In this document: piece after piece, positions 53,401 to 61,639 of the stretch
Numbering within the stretch: position 1 is the first letter of the stretch
Layout of the letters: every line of letters begins with the position of its first letter
Origin: Elusimicrobiota bacterium
GTDB lineage: Bacteria; Elusimicrobiota; Elusimicrobia; FEN-1173
Length of the DNA: 64,000 bases
Direction of reading: 5' to 3'
NCBI GenBank assembly: GCA_016715645.1
Contig: JADJZR010000003.1
Coordinates: forward strand, 62,001-126,000
Translations under genes and position numbers: made by a program
The notes under the pieces: model-generated
What the model saw: the letters and a program-made list of their open reading frames with translations, nothing else
Told to the model about the DNA's origin: nothing
Databases searched by the model: none

Positions 53401-56400
53401 GCGTCACCCACCAACGGCCACACCCCGCTTGTGTCGTTATCTCAACCTTATACTTCGTCCCTTCACCCCCGTTCGTCCCATGCCCCCATCCAAACTTCAC
53501 ATTCCCGGTCGGATCTCCCACCGCCGCCTGCGCATTCACACCCACAGGAACTTCAGCCCACGTGTATACCTCTCCGCTTTCTGCCCAATTATTGCTGCCG
53601 TTAACCGACACCCGCGCCTTATACCCCTTGTTCGATCCCAAGGGTCCAAACGTCTTCCCACCAATCGACCACGCCAACTCGTCCGATTCCACCGGATCAC
53701 CCACAAAGTCCGTCGACGACAATTCCACGTGCGTCGTCCCCTCATCATTCCGTTCGGCGTCCACGTCAACACCATCTTCCGCGTGGGCTCCTCCCCATTC
53801 ACAACCAATACAACAGCCCCTGGCCTGTCTGAATTCGTTGTCCCACTCCTCTCCGCCGAACTCACTCGTTTCATATTGTGCCCCACCGCCTCCACTCGCA
53901 CTCGATACTCCTTGTTCTTAATCAAATCTTGTGGCAATTCATACGTCTGATCCAAAACACCCACCTGCTCCCAATAAAACGTCCGCGTCTCCTCACCCCC
54001 GATCACCGCACCCGTCGTCAACAGAACCTCATAACGCGTCCCTTCCGGATTGCCTCCCACATCCCACGTCACCGTCCCAGAATCCGTATACAACCTGAAC
54101 CCCGTCGCTCCCAACACAGGCGCGCCCGCGTCCGTCGCCTGTGGCTCCCACGACACGTATCCCTCCGTTAACACCTCCGCCCGGTTCTTCCCCCATGCTC
54201 TCACCCAATACGTCGTGTTCGCCGTCAACGCCGTGAACGTCGCCGAATGAATCCCCGCCTCGTATTCCACCGGGGCAAACGAACTCTGAAATCCGAATTA
54301 GCCGACATCCTCACCACATACCCGTGTCCACAGGGTTCCCATTTCCATCCCACCCCACCGTCGCCGAGGTCGTAGACCGTGAAAGGATCCACCACCACAG
54401 GAACCGTCGCCAACGTCACCTTCTCCCGCTCCTCCCCACATCCCCCACCCACCCCCCACATCCGCCTTCGCCGTCAATCGCATCACATACGTCGTGTCCG
54501 CCGTTAACCCCTCCGCCGTCAATTCGTAAGGCGGTTGGTCTTCTCCACACAAACGGCGTCACCCAGTCCCTCCGCCCCCATCCTCCTTCCAACGCAATTC
54601 ATATCGCGTCGTCCCTCGTTGCTCACACTCCCCACATTCCCCACCCATCTCACCCGCAACGTGCTCGAACTCTCCACCACCCCCACTTCCTGCGGTCCAA
54701 CAACAGCCGTCCACGTCGAGGTGGTCCCATCCGTCCAACCGCTATCATGCGTAGAATCTCCATCAAGAGCCAACGCCATCACACGTGCGAAATATTGCCC
54801 GGTTAGCAAGCGAAACCACCATCCCCGTTGATGTCGCCCCCAAAATCCGTTTCCACCCCCATGTAATTCGCGTCACCCACCAACGGCCACACCCCCGCTT
54901 GTGTCGTTATCTCAACCTTATACTTCGTCCCTTCACCCCGTTCGTCCCATGCCCCCCATCCAAACTTCACATTCCCGGTCGGATCTCCCACCGCCGCCTG
55001 CGCATTCACACCCACAGGAACTTCAGCCCACGTGTATACCTCTCCGCTTTCTGCCCAATTATTGCTGCCGTTAACCGACACCCGCGCCTTATACCCCTTG
55101 TTCGATCCCAAGGGTCCAAACGTCTTCCCACCAATCGACCACGCCAACTCGTCCGATTCCACCGGATCACCCACAAAGTCCGTCGACGACAATTCCACAC
55201 GGTACGTCGTCCCCTCATCATTCCCGTTCGGCGTCCACGTCAACACCATCTTCCGCGTGGGCTCCTCCCCATTCACAACCAATACAACAGCCCCTGGCCT
55301 GTCTGAATTCGTTGTCCCACTCCTCTCCGCCGAACTCACTCGTTTCATATTGTGCCCCACCGCCTCCACTCGCACTCGATACTCCTTGTTCTTAATCAAA
55401 TCTTGTGGCACCATACGTCTGATCCAAAACACCCACCTGCTCCCAATAAAACGTCCGCGTCTCCTCACCCCGATCACCGCACCCGTCGTCAACAGAACCT
55501 CATAACGCGTCCCTTCCGGATTGCCTCCCACATCCCACGTCACCGTCCCAGAATCCGTATACAACCTGAACCCCGTCGCTCCCAACACAGGCGCGCCCGC
55601 GTCCGTCGCCTGTGGCTCCCACGACACGTATCCCTCCGGCAACACCTCCGCCCGGTTCTTCCCCATGCTCTCACCCAATACGTCGTGTTCGCCGTCAACG
55701 CCGTGAACGTCGCCGAATGAATCCCCGCCTCGTATTCCACCGGGGCAAACGAACTCTGGAAATCGAATTAGCCGACATCCTCACCACATACTCCGTGTCC
55801 ACAGGGTTCCCATTTCCATCCCACCCCACCGTCGCCGAGGTCGTGTAGACCGTGAAAGGATCCACCACCACAGGAACCGTCGCCAACGTCACCTTCTCCC
55901 GCTCCTCCCACCCCCCCCACCCACCCCCACATCTGCCTTCGCCGTCAATCGCATCACATACGTCGTGTCCGCCGTTAACCCCTCCGCCGTCAATTCGTAA
56001 GGCGGTTGGTCTTTCCACACAAACGGCGTCACCCAGTCCTCCGCCCCATCCTCCTTCCAACGCAATTCATATCGCGTCGTCCCCTCGTTGCTCACACTCC
56101 CCACATTCCCCACCCATCTCACCCGCAACGTGCTCGAACTCTCCACCACCCCCACTTCCTGCGGTCCAACAACAGCCGTCCACGTCGAGGTGGTCCCATC
56201 CGTCCAACCGCTATCATGCGTAGAATCTCCATCAAGAGCCAACGCCATCACACGCGCGAAATATTGCCGGTTAGCAAGCGAAACCACCATCCCCGTTGAT
56301 GTCGCCCCAAAATCCGTTTCCACCCCCATGTAATTCGCGTCACCCACCAACGGCCACACCCCCGCTTGTGTCGTTATCTCAACCTTATACTTCGTCCCTT

Positions 56401-59400
56401 CACCCCCGTTCGTCCCATGCCCCCATCCAAACTTCACATTCCCGGTCGGATCTCCCACCGCCGCCTGCGCATTCACACCCACAGGAACTTCAGCCCACGT
56501 GTATACCTCTCCGCTTTCTGCCCAATTATTGCTGCCGTTAACCGACACCCGCGCCTTATACCCTTGTTCGATCCCAAGGGTCCAAACGTCTTCCCACCAA
56601 TCGACCACGCCAACTCGTCCGATTCCACCGGATCACCCACAAAGTCCGTCGACGACAATTCCACACGGTACGTCGTCCCCTCATCATTCCCGTTCGGCGT
56701 CCACGTCAACACCATCTTCCGCGTGGGCTCCTCCCCATTCACAACCAATACAACAGCCCCTGGCCTGTCTGAATTCGTTGTCCCACTCCTCTCCGCCGAA
56801 CTCACTCGTTTCATATTGTGCCCCACCGCCTCCACTCGCACTCGATACTCCTTGTTCTTAATCAAATCTTGTGGCAATTCATACGTCTGATCCAAAACAC
56901 CCACCTGCTCCCAATAAAACGTCCGCGTCTCCTCACCCCGATCACCGCACCCGTCGTCAACAGAACCTCATAACGCGTCCCTTCCGGATTGCCTCCCACA
57001 TCCCACGTCACCGTCCCAGAATCCGTATACAACCTGAACCCCGTCGCTCCCAACACAGGCGCGCCCGCGTCCGTCGCCTTCGGGGGATAGTCTACCCAAC
57101 CACTTGAACCATTTTCTTTGCCGCCGTGGTTAATGGAATGGACTTTAAAGAAATATGTTGTATTGGGCTGAAGGTCGGGGATCTCTTCGTAGCCTGAAAC
57201 AAGATTATTTTGATTGTAAACAAGACTTTCGTTGTTTCCCTCACTGCTTACCTTAATGTGGTATTTAGCCCCATCAACAACAGTCCAAGTCACGGTTGCG
57301 GAGGTCGTAAACATATTGAAATTAACGCTACCTGGCGGGAGGGCCAACGTGACCCCGTGAGTTCTCTCTTCGACAGCCGTCCAATTCGAATCTTGATTAT
57401 TAAGCGCCTTAACGGAGATATAGTAGGTCGTGTTCGGACTTAAAGTTCCATAATTCCCCACTCCCAAAACCACGATGGGGTTATCTAGAGTAGAAGAAAA
57501 TTCATCAAAATTCTCAAATGATTCATCGGTTGTCCAACCCACCCTGTATACGGTGCCCGGCGCGTTAAAATACAGTTGGTCTTCAGGAGAAAAAACCCTT
57601 TGCCATTGCAAAGTCAATGTATCGGTCGTTTCACTAACGACATCTACCCCAACGGGACCGAGAACAGCCGTGAAAGTTGAGGTTGGGGCCTCAGCATATC
57701 CACTGGGGGTGCCTCCGGTTTGAACATTTATGGCTTGAACTCTTACAAAATACTCTTGGTTCGCCAGGCTAACAAATGTTGTTGTGGAGGTGGCCCCTGG
57801 GGCGGTGGTAATGGATGCGTGCAAAGAACTCCAGTCCTCTGATGTTGTGGTCAGCTCGACTTTATATTCTGTCAATGAGGAGTTATTCGATCCATGTTCC
57901 CATTTGACCGCCACGTGGTTAACCGGATCCACGTCTTGTGCCAGACCATCAAATGATACACTTTGGGGAATGTCCGGTAAGGTGTAAAATTCGGGGGTCA
58001 ACGAGGAATAAATATCGGAAGAAGCGGATTGAACACCCGATCGGTTAACCCCGATTATTTGGACATAGTGGGGTGTGTTACCCTCCAGTTGACCGGTAAA
58101 TAACGCCTCGTAATTGGGACCTGATGGCGGGTAGGAAACAGTCAATTCATGATAATTATCCGGGATACTAAAACTTGCGTCGACCGATGACACGCGAACC
58201 AGATAGGAATGATCACCGGGGGTCATATTAGCGGGGTCTTCCCATTTAATCGTTGCTGATCTTTTGTCGTCCGAATCCAGCTCCACGTTCACAGATCCAG
58301 GAAGGCCCAACGTGGTTACCGTGGAAATGTAGGGGGATGGATCCGAAAAAGGGCTCCCCTCCTCCACGATCTTCAAGTAATATGTTGTGTTTGCTTTAAG
58401 GTCGGGGATCGTTCCAACGGCGACGTCTGAATTAGCTTGAACCACTTTCTGGTCGTCCAATTGACTCGTAAAATTCTCATTTATGTCAGCAACGAGAGAA
58501 TAGTTGAAACCTCCGGGTGGCGACCACTGCAATCCAATTGAATTGGAACCAACTTGGACCACCGAAATGGATGTCCGCCAGTCAACGATGTTGTACAAAA
58601 GGGTGGCGGAAACCCAATTAGTCCATTCCCCGCCACCTTTTACTCGAACAAAAAAGAAATAATCTCTTTCACGCTCCAGAGGGATGCCATTCCCATCTGT
58701 TTCTATCGTAATTTCAACGACATTGCTGTCGTTAAAGGAATCTTTTATTTCATTGATTTCATACTCCACTCCATTGCCCGTCGCAAGGATTACTTCATAA
58801 TTTAAAGTGTAATTATCGGGGTTGTTGGGCTGGAAAGTTAGTCTGACCCCATTTCCCGTGAAAGTAGTGCTCGTAAGGGTGGGAGTGGAGGCGAGTGTCC
58901 AAAAGGGTTGATTTTGGGCCTGCCCGACTAAAGAGATCGTATCGTTAAATGAGGAGATAATCGAAACGTAATATGATGTGTTGTATTTAAGCCCGGTAAT
59001 TATATAGTTTTGCTCCCCACCGGGGCTCTGGACGGGAATATTCGCGGCGTCTTCACTCACGGTCCCATCTGTCGAAAAATTATTATTGTCCAAGGCGACC
59101 AACGAAGAATATCGAATATCATATCGATTCACATTGGTATTATCAGGATCAGAAGGAATGCTTGGCGCGCTCCACGTTAATTTGAGGCTGCTATCCGTAT
59201 CTGTAGACACACTTAAATCGGTTATTGTCGTTGGAACATCAACACTCAACACACTAACCATTTGGGGGTCGTTTTCCCTTGCCACGCCTGCGCCGGAATT
59301 TCCGATCACGCCACTTAAAACATAAGCAACTCCGGATTGAAAATTTTGCGCGCCGCTATTAACTTCGTCTTCCATGACATAGCCAGAACCTTCCCGGGAT

Positions 59401-59492
59401 GCCCCCAGGACAGAAAAAGGGATTAGGGCCGCCGCCAACAAAGGCAACGCCCTATAAAATCCAATCCCTTTTTTTTCTACGCCCTGGTTCAT
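42828..59492 (-). CDS. Giant FN3-repeat surface protein, whole locus (frame interrupted)
   Basis: Reading across all frames, one continuous protein of roughly 5,550 residues can be followed from the signal peptide at 59492 to a FlgD-like C-terminal domain ending at 42828. It consists of about seven unique FN3-like domains, seven near-identical copies of a five-FN3 block, further diverged FN3 domains and a C-terminal beta-rich region. As given, the sequence is broken by many small insertions and deletions, mostly changes in C/G runs between otherwise identical copies. The first is at about 56,935, where a five-base run has four bases. I regard this as one gene with consensus errors, or less likely a decaying pseudogene. 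The intact and fragment ORFs are listed separately. FN3 arrays with a terminal FlgD-like domain are typical of secreted adhesive or structural surface proteins. Confidence 0.7.
44424..44737 (-). other. Coding sequence of the FN3 gene broken by several frame changes
   Basis: No long ORF crosses this stretch, but sensible protein can be read in pieces on the minus strand: GDEMVYFNKNVV, then FEATNSSHYNVVWKDMDTV to TNATY, then DESFNGFHAGEGEYFLSV to LVYE, then VYIDTTAPVAGALEVYFSS just below. Each piece joins the next after a one- or two-base shift (near 44,715, 44,565, 44,400 and 44,310). It links the FN3 domains to the C-terminal fragment. No promoter, start codon with ribosome-binding site, or signal peptide supports a new gene beginning here. 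Confidence 0.65.
44738..45703 (-). CDS. Giant FN3 protein, fragment (distal FN3 domains)
   Basis: A 321-codon open stretch continuing the giant protein in a different frame. It begins within an FN3 domain (VTPHVSSMTVNIQPNGNPAG) and holds about three diverged FN3 domains, with motifs such as LKPATMYSIYVKAKGHNG and LSPNAEYGLQVRAVSQG. The apparent start overlaps the previous fragment by four bases, which mimics translational coupling. The protein fold runs straight through the junction, so I treat it as a frame break, not a gene boundary. The frame is lost near 44,745. The continuing sense sequence GDEMVYFNKNVV and then FEATNSSHYNVVWKDMDTV lies in the other frames below it. Confidence 0.7.
   Translation of the reverse strand: MTPHVSSMTVNIQPNGNPAGTSYQVSFVNADGGVVNTIETRDASFVTPEGGLKPATMYSIYVKAKGHNGSLSAESNSIAQVTIPMAVDILRVEKPDPDLNGQILKPVWSSLDNGSSVSYSARRYRPNDEGDWIDTVSNTVEYSTGIGQLSPNAEYGLQVRAVSQGIEETEVITTTRSWTRAERPMKPGIASALSNRRMGIVFGLGGNPDHTEYAVRLATASEDTEVQTRDYADWDPAGGRGEALFNSADPVWRKVSDWNGGSLLLVRFAVYRGVQNCSLRPQWPGEVEGPGEGLAVEQSVGVPFVTLQSAEGIKTSGESRR
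45700..47643 (-). CDS. Giant FN3 protein, fragment (end of array and diverged FN3s)
   Basis: A 647-codon open stretch with no real start; its first residues (MGATSTGMVVSLANRQYFARV) lie inside an FN3 domain of the array. It covers the last part of the leftmost repeat copy and then about four FN3 domains that differ from the array, for example VVSIQPDSDKTRHLKVHWE, VKFQWGHGTNAVDTSYQV-type and NVSSHSFTAKWKDSN. The frame ends with LLNLGT and a stop at 45700. The natural continuation, GAPVEFRNVTPHVSSMTVN, is in another frame, so the break is at about 45,725-45,735. This break lies outside the identical copies. It should be read as the middle of the giant protein, not as a separate gene. Confidence 0.75.
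   Translation of the reverse strand: MGATSTGMVVSLANRQYFARVMALALDGDSTHDSGWTDGTTSTWTAVVGPQEVGVVESSSTLRVRWVGNVGSVSNEGTTRYELRWKEDGAEDWVTPFVWKDQPPYELTAEGLTADTTYVMRLTAKADVGGGWGDVWEEREKVTLATVPVVVDPFTVYHASETVRWDGKRNPVDTEYVVRMSPNSDFQSSFAPVEYEADSFGDVHGVDGEHDVLGESMGKNRAEVLTEGYVSWEPQATDAGAPVLGATGFRLYTDSGTVTWDVGGNPAGTHYKVVVDDDQNFNSPQVYDDVPTQEQGQETQKTYTVTGLTPNLSYYAKVEAHGHNGTVVVSDVSIPMETIAAEINVVSIQPDSDKTRHLKVHWETNNNSPRTRYEVELTTRPLGQEDSWEGAITTTTVANATGHVFEDLISNQEYRARVRAEDGPWSGVEKSTYTWPSVVAGLSAVSPQELEDVDATRTVKFQWGHGTNAVDTSYQVVLSTGAGNVRHIIAPFETDDGVTEKQFNELDGVTWANQKYDVEVYAKAKGNTPDGVATNSSGYTAPLKIQSIDIVNVSSHSFTAKWKDSNDGGVINGNGTQYLFKWDVAAPPRLVGSGLGEYVEEVTSLRPNTTYFAEIMVVKSNESPWGVAVTTGIAVTNPTVPLLNLGT
46847..57079 (-). 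repeat. 1.47-kb tandem array (seven copies), each a five-FN3 block
   Basis: A landmark (CGCGCCCGCG) recurs at 46921, 48393, 49862, 51185, 52655, 54121, 55592 and 57060, giving spacings of 1472, 1469, 1323, 1470, 1466, 1471 and 1468 bases. Copies are near-identical in DNA, whereas the five FN3 domains inside one unit differ strongly from each other, so the array is a higher-order repeat. The third interval lacks about 147 bases (49 codons, in phase). Differences between copies are almost all one- or two-base length changes, mainly in C runs, plus a recurrent altered spot near the GGTACGTCG sequence of the unit. Left of 46847 and right of 57079 the sequence becomes unique. Confidence 0.93.
56862..59492 (-). 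CDS. Giant FN3 protein, intact N-terminal ORF
   Basis: This open part encodes about 876 residues. I prefer the ATG at 59492 (MNQGVEKKG) over an in-frame TTG nine bases upstream, because AAAGG lies nine bases before it. A signal peptide (hydrophobic run ALPLLAAALIPFSVLGA) precedes a motif, SGAQNFQSGVAYVLSGVIGN, seen in secreted proteins of candidate phyla. About seven FN3 domains follow, each with the usual W near the start (LKLTWSAP, IGLQWSPPG, ATIKWEDP, HVAVKWEHG) and a Y-x-V/N-T-YY core (YNTSYYVSI, ANTTYYLKI). The last part enters the 1.47-kb repeat array. The frame fails at about 56,935, where other copies have one more G; the residues after GAVIG are out of frame and stop at 56862. It likely exports and anchors the rest of the fibre. 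Confidence 0.85.
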   Translation of the reverse strand: MNQGVEKKGIGFYRALPLLAAALIPFSVLGASREGSGYVMEDEVNSGAQNFQSGVAYVLSGVIGNSGAGVARENDPQMVSVLSVDVPTTITDLSVSTDTDSSLKLTWSAPSIPSDPDNTNVNRYDIRYSSLVALDNNNFSTDGTVSEDAANIPVQSPGGEQNYIITGLKYNTSYYVSIISSFNDTISLVGQAQNQPFWTLASTPTLTSTTFTGNGVRLTFQPNNPDNYTLNYEVILATGNGVEYEINEIKDSFNDSNVVEITIETDGNGIPLERERDYFFFVRVKGGGEWTNWVSATLLYNIVDWRTSISVVQVGSNSIGLQWSPPGGFNYSLVADINENFTSQLDDQKVVQANSDVAVGTIPDLKANTTYYLKIVEEGSPFSDPSPYISTVTTLGLPGSVNVELDSDDKRSATIKWEDPANMTPGDHSYLVRVSSVDASFSIPDNYHELTVSYPPSGPNYEALFTGQLEGNTPHYVQIIGVNRSGVQSASSDIYSSLTPEFYTLPDIPQSVSFDGLAQDVDPVNHVAVKWEHGSNNSSLTEYKVELTTTSEDWSSLHASITTAPGATSTTTFVSLANQEYFVRVQAINVQTGGTPSGYAEAPTSTFTAVLGPVGVDVVSETTDTLTLQWQRVFSPEDQLYFNAPGTVYRVGWTTDESFENFDEFSSTLDNPIVVLGVGNYGTLSPNTTYYISVKALNNQDSNWTAVEERTHGVTLALPPGSVNFNMFTTSATVTWTVVDGAKYHIKVSSEGNNESLVYNQNNLVSGYEEIPDLQPNTTYFFKVHSINHGGKENGSSGWVDYPPKATDAGAPVLGATGFRLYTDSGTVTWDVGGNPEGTRYEVLLTTGAVIGVRRRGRFIGSRWVFWIRRMNCHKI

Positions 59493-59508
59493 TTCCACCA
59501 ACCTTTTT

Positions 59509-60192
59509 TTAGGGCCTCAACAACAGGGACCCAATCCAATTGGTATCATTTAATTCGCAATTGTCTGGTTCATTGGTTGCGTTTGCCCTACAGGTTCCAG
59601 CGCAATCCAAATAACGCGAGCCAAAGGATTCTCGACAAACAGCCGATTTATATCCAAGCTTTTGTTCACCACCGATATCCAACATCTCACCGAGAACGAG
59701 CCGTCCGTCGGCTGTTTTGTAAATCTTGAGTAACTCATTGGGATCTATTTTCGCCCGGGTAACGGACTCGTTTTTCAATTCGTTCACCCCGATGGAACCC
59801 TCAGATACCGATAACGCATAGGGAGAAGACACCAACAGTTGGGGGGGGCCCAATTCATCACCTTCTACGGAAACCTGCATGTACACATCACCCCCCACGA
59901 ACCACTCTGATTTCACGTCAACCGCAATCGAAAAAAAGCCTTTTACTGGTATGACTTCATACTGGGTGTTGATGGGTGAGATGAGATTTAAGTCCTGAGA
60001 TTTGGCTTCATCCCTAAAAAAGCCAAAATTTACCGCCTTGGGGTCACCACCATCGATGGGAACTCCGCTAACATCCAATAAACGCCCCTGGTAATTGATC
60101 TTACTGGGCGCGGCCGAGAAAACCACCGCTGGCAAAAAAATTAACAGGGCAGGAAGTATGTTTGTTTTGATTGATATTAAATGTTTTTTCAT
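59509..60192 (-). CDS. Small secreted protein, tail-fibre/YQGRL type
   Basis: The 227-residue product begins with a clear signal peptide: MKKH, then a hydrophobic stretch ending VVFSA before APSKINYQGRLLD. The SKINYQGRL-D-SG-P start is a pattern I associate with secreted proteins of unknown role, often near surface repeat proteins or tail-fibre-like domains. The middle (YEVIPVKGFFSIAVD, VYMQVSVEG) looks like a beta-sandwich. The C-terminal part carries four cysteines (VCRES, DCAGTC, DNCEL) that could form two disulfides. No catalytic motif is visible. It lies 16 bases before the giant FN3 gene and is probably its cotranscribed partner. A GAGG ribosome-binding site precedes the ATG. The molecular function is unknown. 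Confidence 0.75.
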   Translation of the reverse strand: MKKHLISIKTNILPALLIFLPAVVFSAAPSKINYQGRLLDVSGVPIDGGDPKAVNFGFFRDEAKSQDLNLISPINTQYEVIPVKGFFSIAVDVKSEWFVGGDVYMQVSVEGDELGPPQLLVSSPYALSVSEGSIGVNELKNESVTRAKIDPNELLKIYKTADGRLVLGEMLDIGGEQKLGYKSAVCRESFGSRYLDCAGTCRANATNEPDNCELNDTNWIGSLLLRP

Positions 60193-60241
60193 AATATCTG
60201 ACCTCGCTTTGATCTAAAGGAATACCCCTATCAAGACTCAT

Positions 60242-60257
60242 GCGACAAAATGACCAA
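60242..60257 (-). promoter_or_regulatory. Candidate sigma-54 (-24/-12) promoter
   Basis: On the minus strand the sequence TTGGTCATTTTGTCGCA places GG and GC exactly ten bases apart, the defining spacing of sigma-54 promoters. The flanking bases match the YTGGCAC-N5-TTGCW consensus only partly (TTGG and GC match). It lies in the 82-base gap after the NtrC-type gene and would start transcription about 38 bases before the ATG at 60192. The position beside a sigma-54 activator gene raises its weight, but a match of this quality can arise by chance. Confidence 0.4.
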
Positions 60258-60274
60258 ACAAGCAAAACTTGGTT

Positions 60275-61639
60275 TTAAAGAGCCAGGTTCTTAATTTTTT
60301 CTTCCAGCGTGGCGACGTCGAGGCCCAGTTCGTGGGCGGTTTTGGTGAGATCGTGGGAGTTTTTTTTCAGCACAGTCTCGATGTGTTCCCGTTCAACTTT
60401 TCGGATCACGTCGTCAAGTCCGGCGAAAAATGTTTGGGTTTCCATGGCAGGCCGGGCGCTTCGAATACTCATGGGTAAATGTTCCGGCAAAACCACGTCG
60501 TCCGCCAACAGAGTGGCGCTTCGCAACGCGTTTTGAAGTTCCCGCACGTTTCCGGGCCAGCGGTAGGCTTTCAACAGGCCCAGCGTTTCCGATGCCACGG
60601 ACAAACGGGGTTTTCCCAACTGCCTGCGGAAACCGTCCACCAGACCCACGATAAGCGCGTCCAAATCTTCCGGCCCCCGCTGACGCAGGGCCGGCAATTC
60701 AACCACAAAAACCTTGAGCCGATGGTACAGGTCTTCCCGGAAAGTCCCGGCCGCCACAACCTTTTCAAGGTCCGCGTTGGTGGCGGCCAAGATGCGGACA
60801 TCCAGCTTAATGGGTCCCTTGCGGGCGCCCAACCGTTCGATCCGAGGTTCTTGCAAAAATCGAAGCAGTTTCGCCTGGATTGGCAACGACAAGTTTCCGA
60901 TTTCATCCAAAAACAATGTCCCGCTGTTGGCCTGTTCGAATTTCCCTGCGCGGGAGTTGTCCGCGCCCGTGAACGCCCCCTTTTCGTAGCCGAACAGCTC
61001 ACTTTCAATAATAGATTCCGGCAACGCCGCACAGTCCACCACCACGAACGGTTTTTTGGCTCGTTTGCTTAACCGGTGAACTGTTCGCGCGGTCACCTCT
61101 TTGCCGGTGCCGCTTTCCCCTAAAATCAGAACAGGCACCTCGGTGGGAGCCACCTTTTTGACCAGCGCCATGACCTTTTGCATTTCAGGGCTTTTGGCCA
61201 TCATATCCACGTCGGACTCCTCACCGGCCACTGACACCGAGGGAACCACGGTTGACGACATTTTGCTCACGTCCAACGCTTGCCGAACCACGGCGTTAAG
61301 TTTATCGGCCTCCAGGGGTTTAATGAGGTAATCCAGGGCGCCCAGTTTCATGGTTTCCACGGCGGAATTAACTGTTTGAAAGGCGGTCATGATAATGACG
61401 GGCAGTTTGGAATGGGTTTCCCGAATTTTTTTAAACGTCTGAACCCCATCCATCCCAGGCATTTGCAAATCAAGAAACACAAGTTGAACGTCCTCCTTCC
61501 TAAGGACGCGCAAGCATTCCGCGCCGTTGGAGGCGCTAATGACCTCGTATCCGACTTCACCCAAAATACGGTGGAAGATCATGCCCACCGATGGTTCGTC
61601 GTCCACCACCAAAACCCGAGGCGGCGTTTGTTTCGTCAT
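60275..61639 (-). CDS. NtrC-family sigma-54-dependent response regulator
   Basis: This 454-residue protein has the classic three-part NtrC layout. The receiver domain carries D13, D14 and the phospho-site D57 (FLDLQMP). The AAA+ domain has Walker A GESGTGKE at 174-181, the sigma-54 contact loop GAFTGA at 221-226 and Walker B TLFLDE around 241-246. The C-terminus is a Fis-like helix-turn-helix; its last helix ends LEEKIKNLAL, somewhat shorter than usual. It is expected to bind an upstream enhancer and remodel sigma-54 RNA polymerase after phosphorylation. It starts inside the stop of the hybrid kinase (ATGA overlap), which suggests a matched kinase-regulator pair. Only 82 bases separate its stop from the next gene, where a GG-N10-GC sigma-54-like element is present, so the downstream surface-protein operon is a natural candidate target. 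Confidence 0.94.
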   Translation of the reverse strand: MTKQTPPRVLVVDDEPSVGMIFHRILGEVGYEVISASNGAECLRVLRKEDVQLVFLDLQMPGMDGVQTFKKIRETHSKLPVIIMTAFQTVNSAVETMKLGALDYLIKPLEADKLNAVVRQALDVSKMSSTVVPSVSVAGEESDVDMMAKSPEMQKVMALVKKVAPTEVPVLILGESGTGKEVTARTVHRLSKRAKKPFVVVDCAALPESIIESELFGYEKGAFTGADNSRAGKFEQANSGTLFLDEIGNLSLPIQAKLLRFLQEPRIERLGARKGPIKLDVRILAATNADLEKVVAAGTFREDLYHRLKVFVVELPALRQRGPEDLDALIVGLVDGFRRQLGKPRLSVASETLGLLKAYRWPGNVRELQNALRSATLLADDVVLPEHLPMSIRSARPAMETQTFFAGLDDVIRKVEREHIETVLKKNSHDLTKTAHELGLDVATLEEKIKNLAL

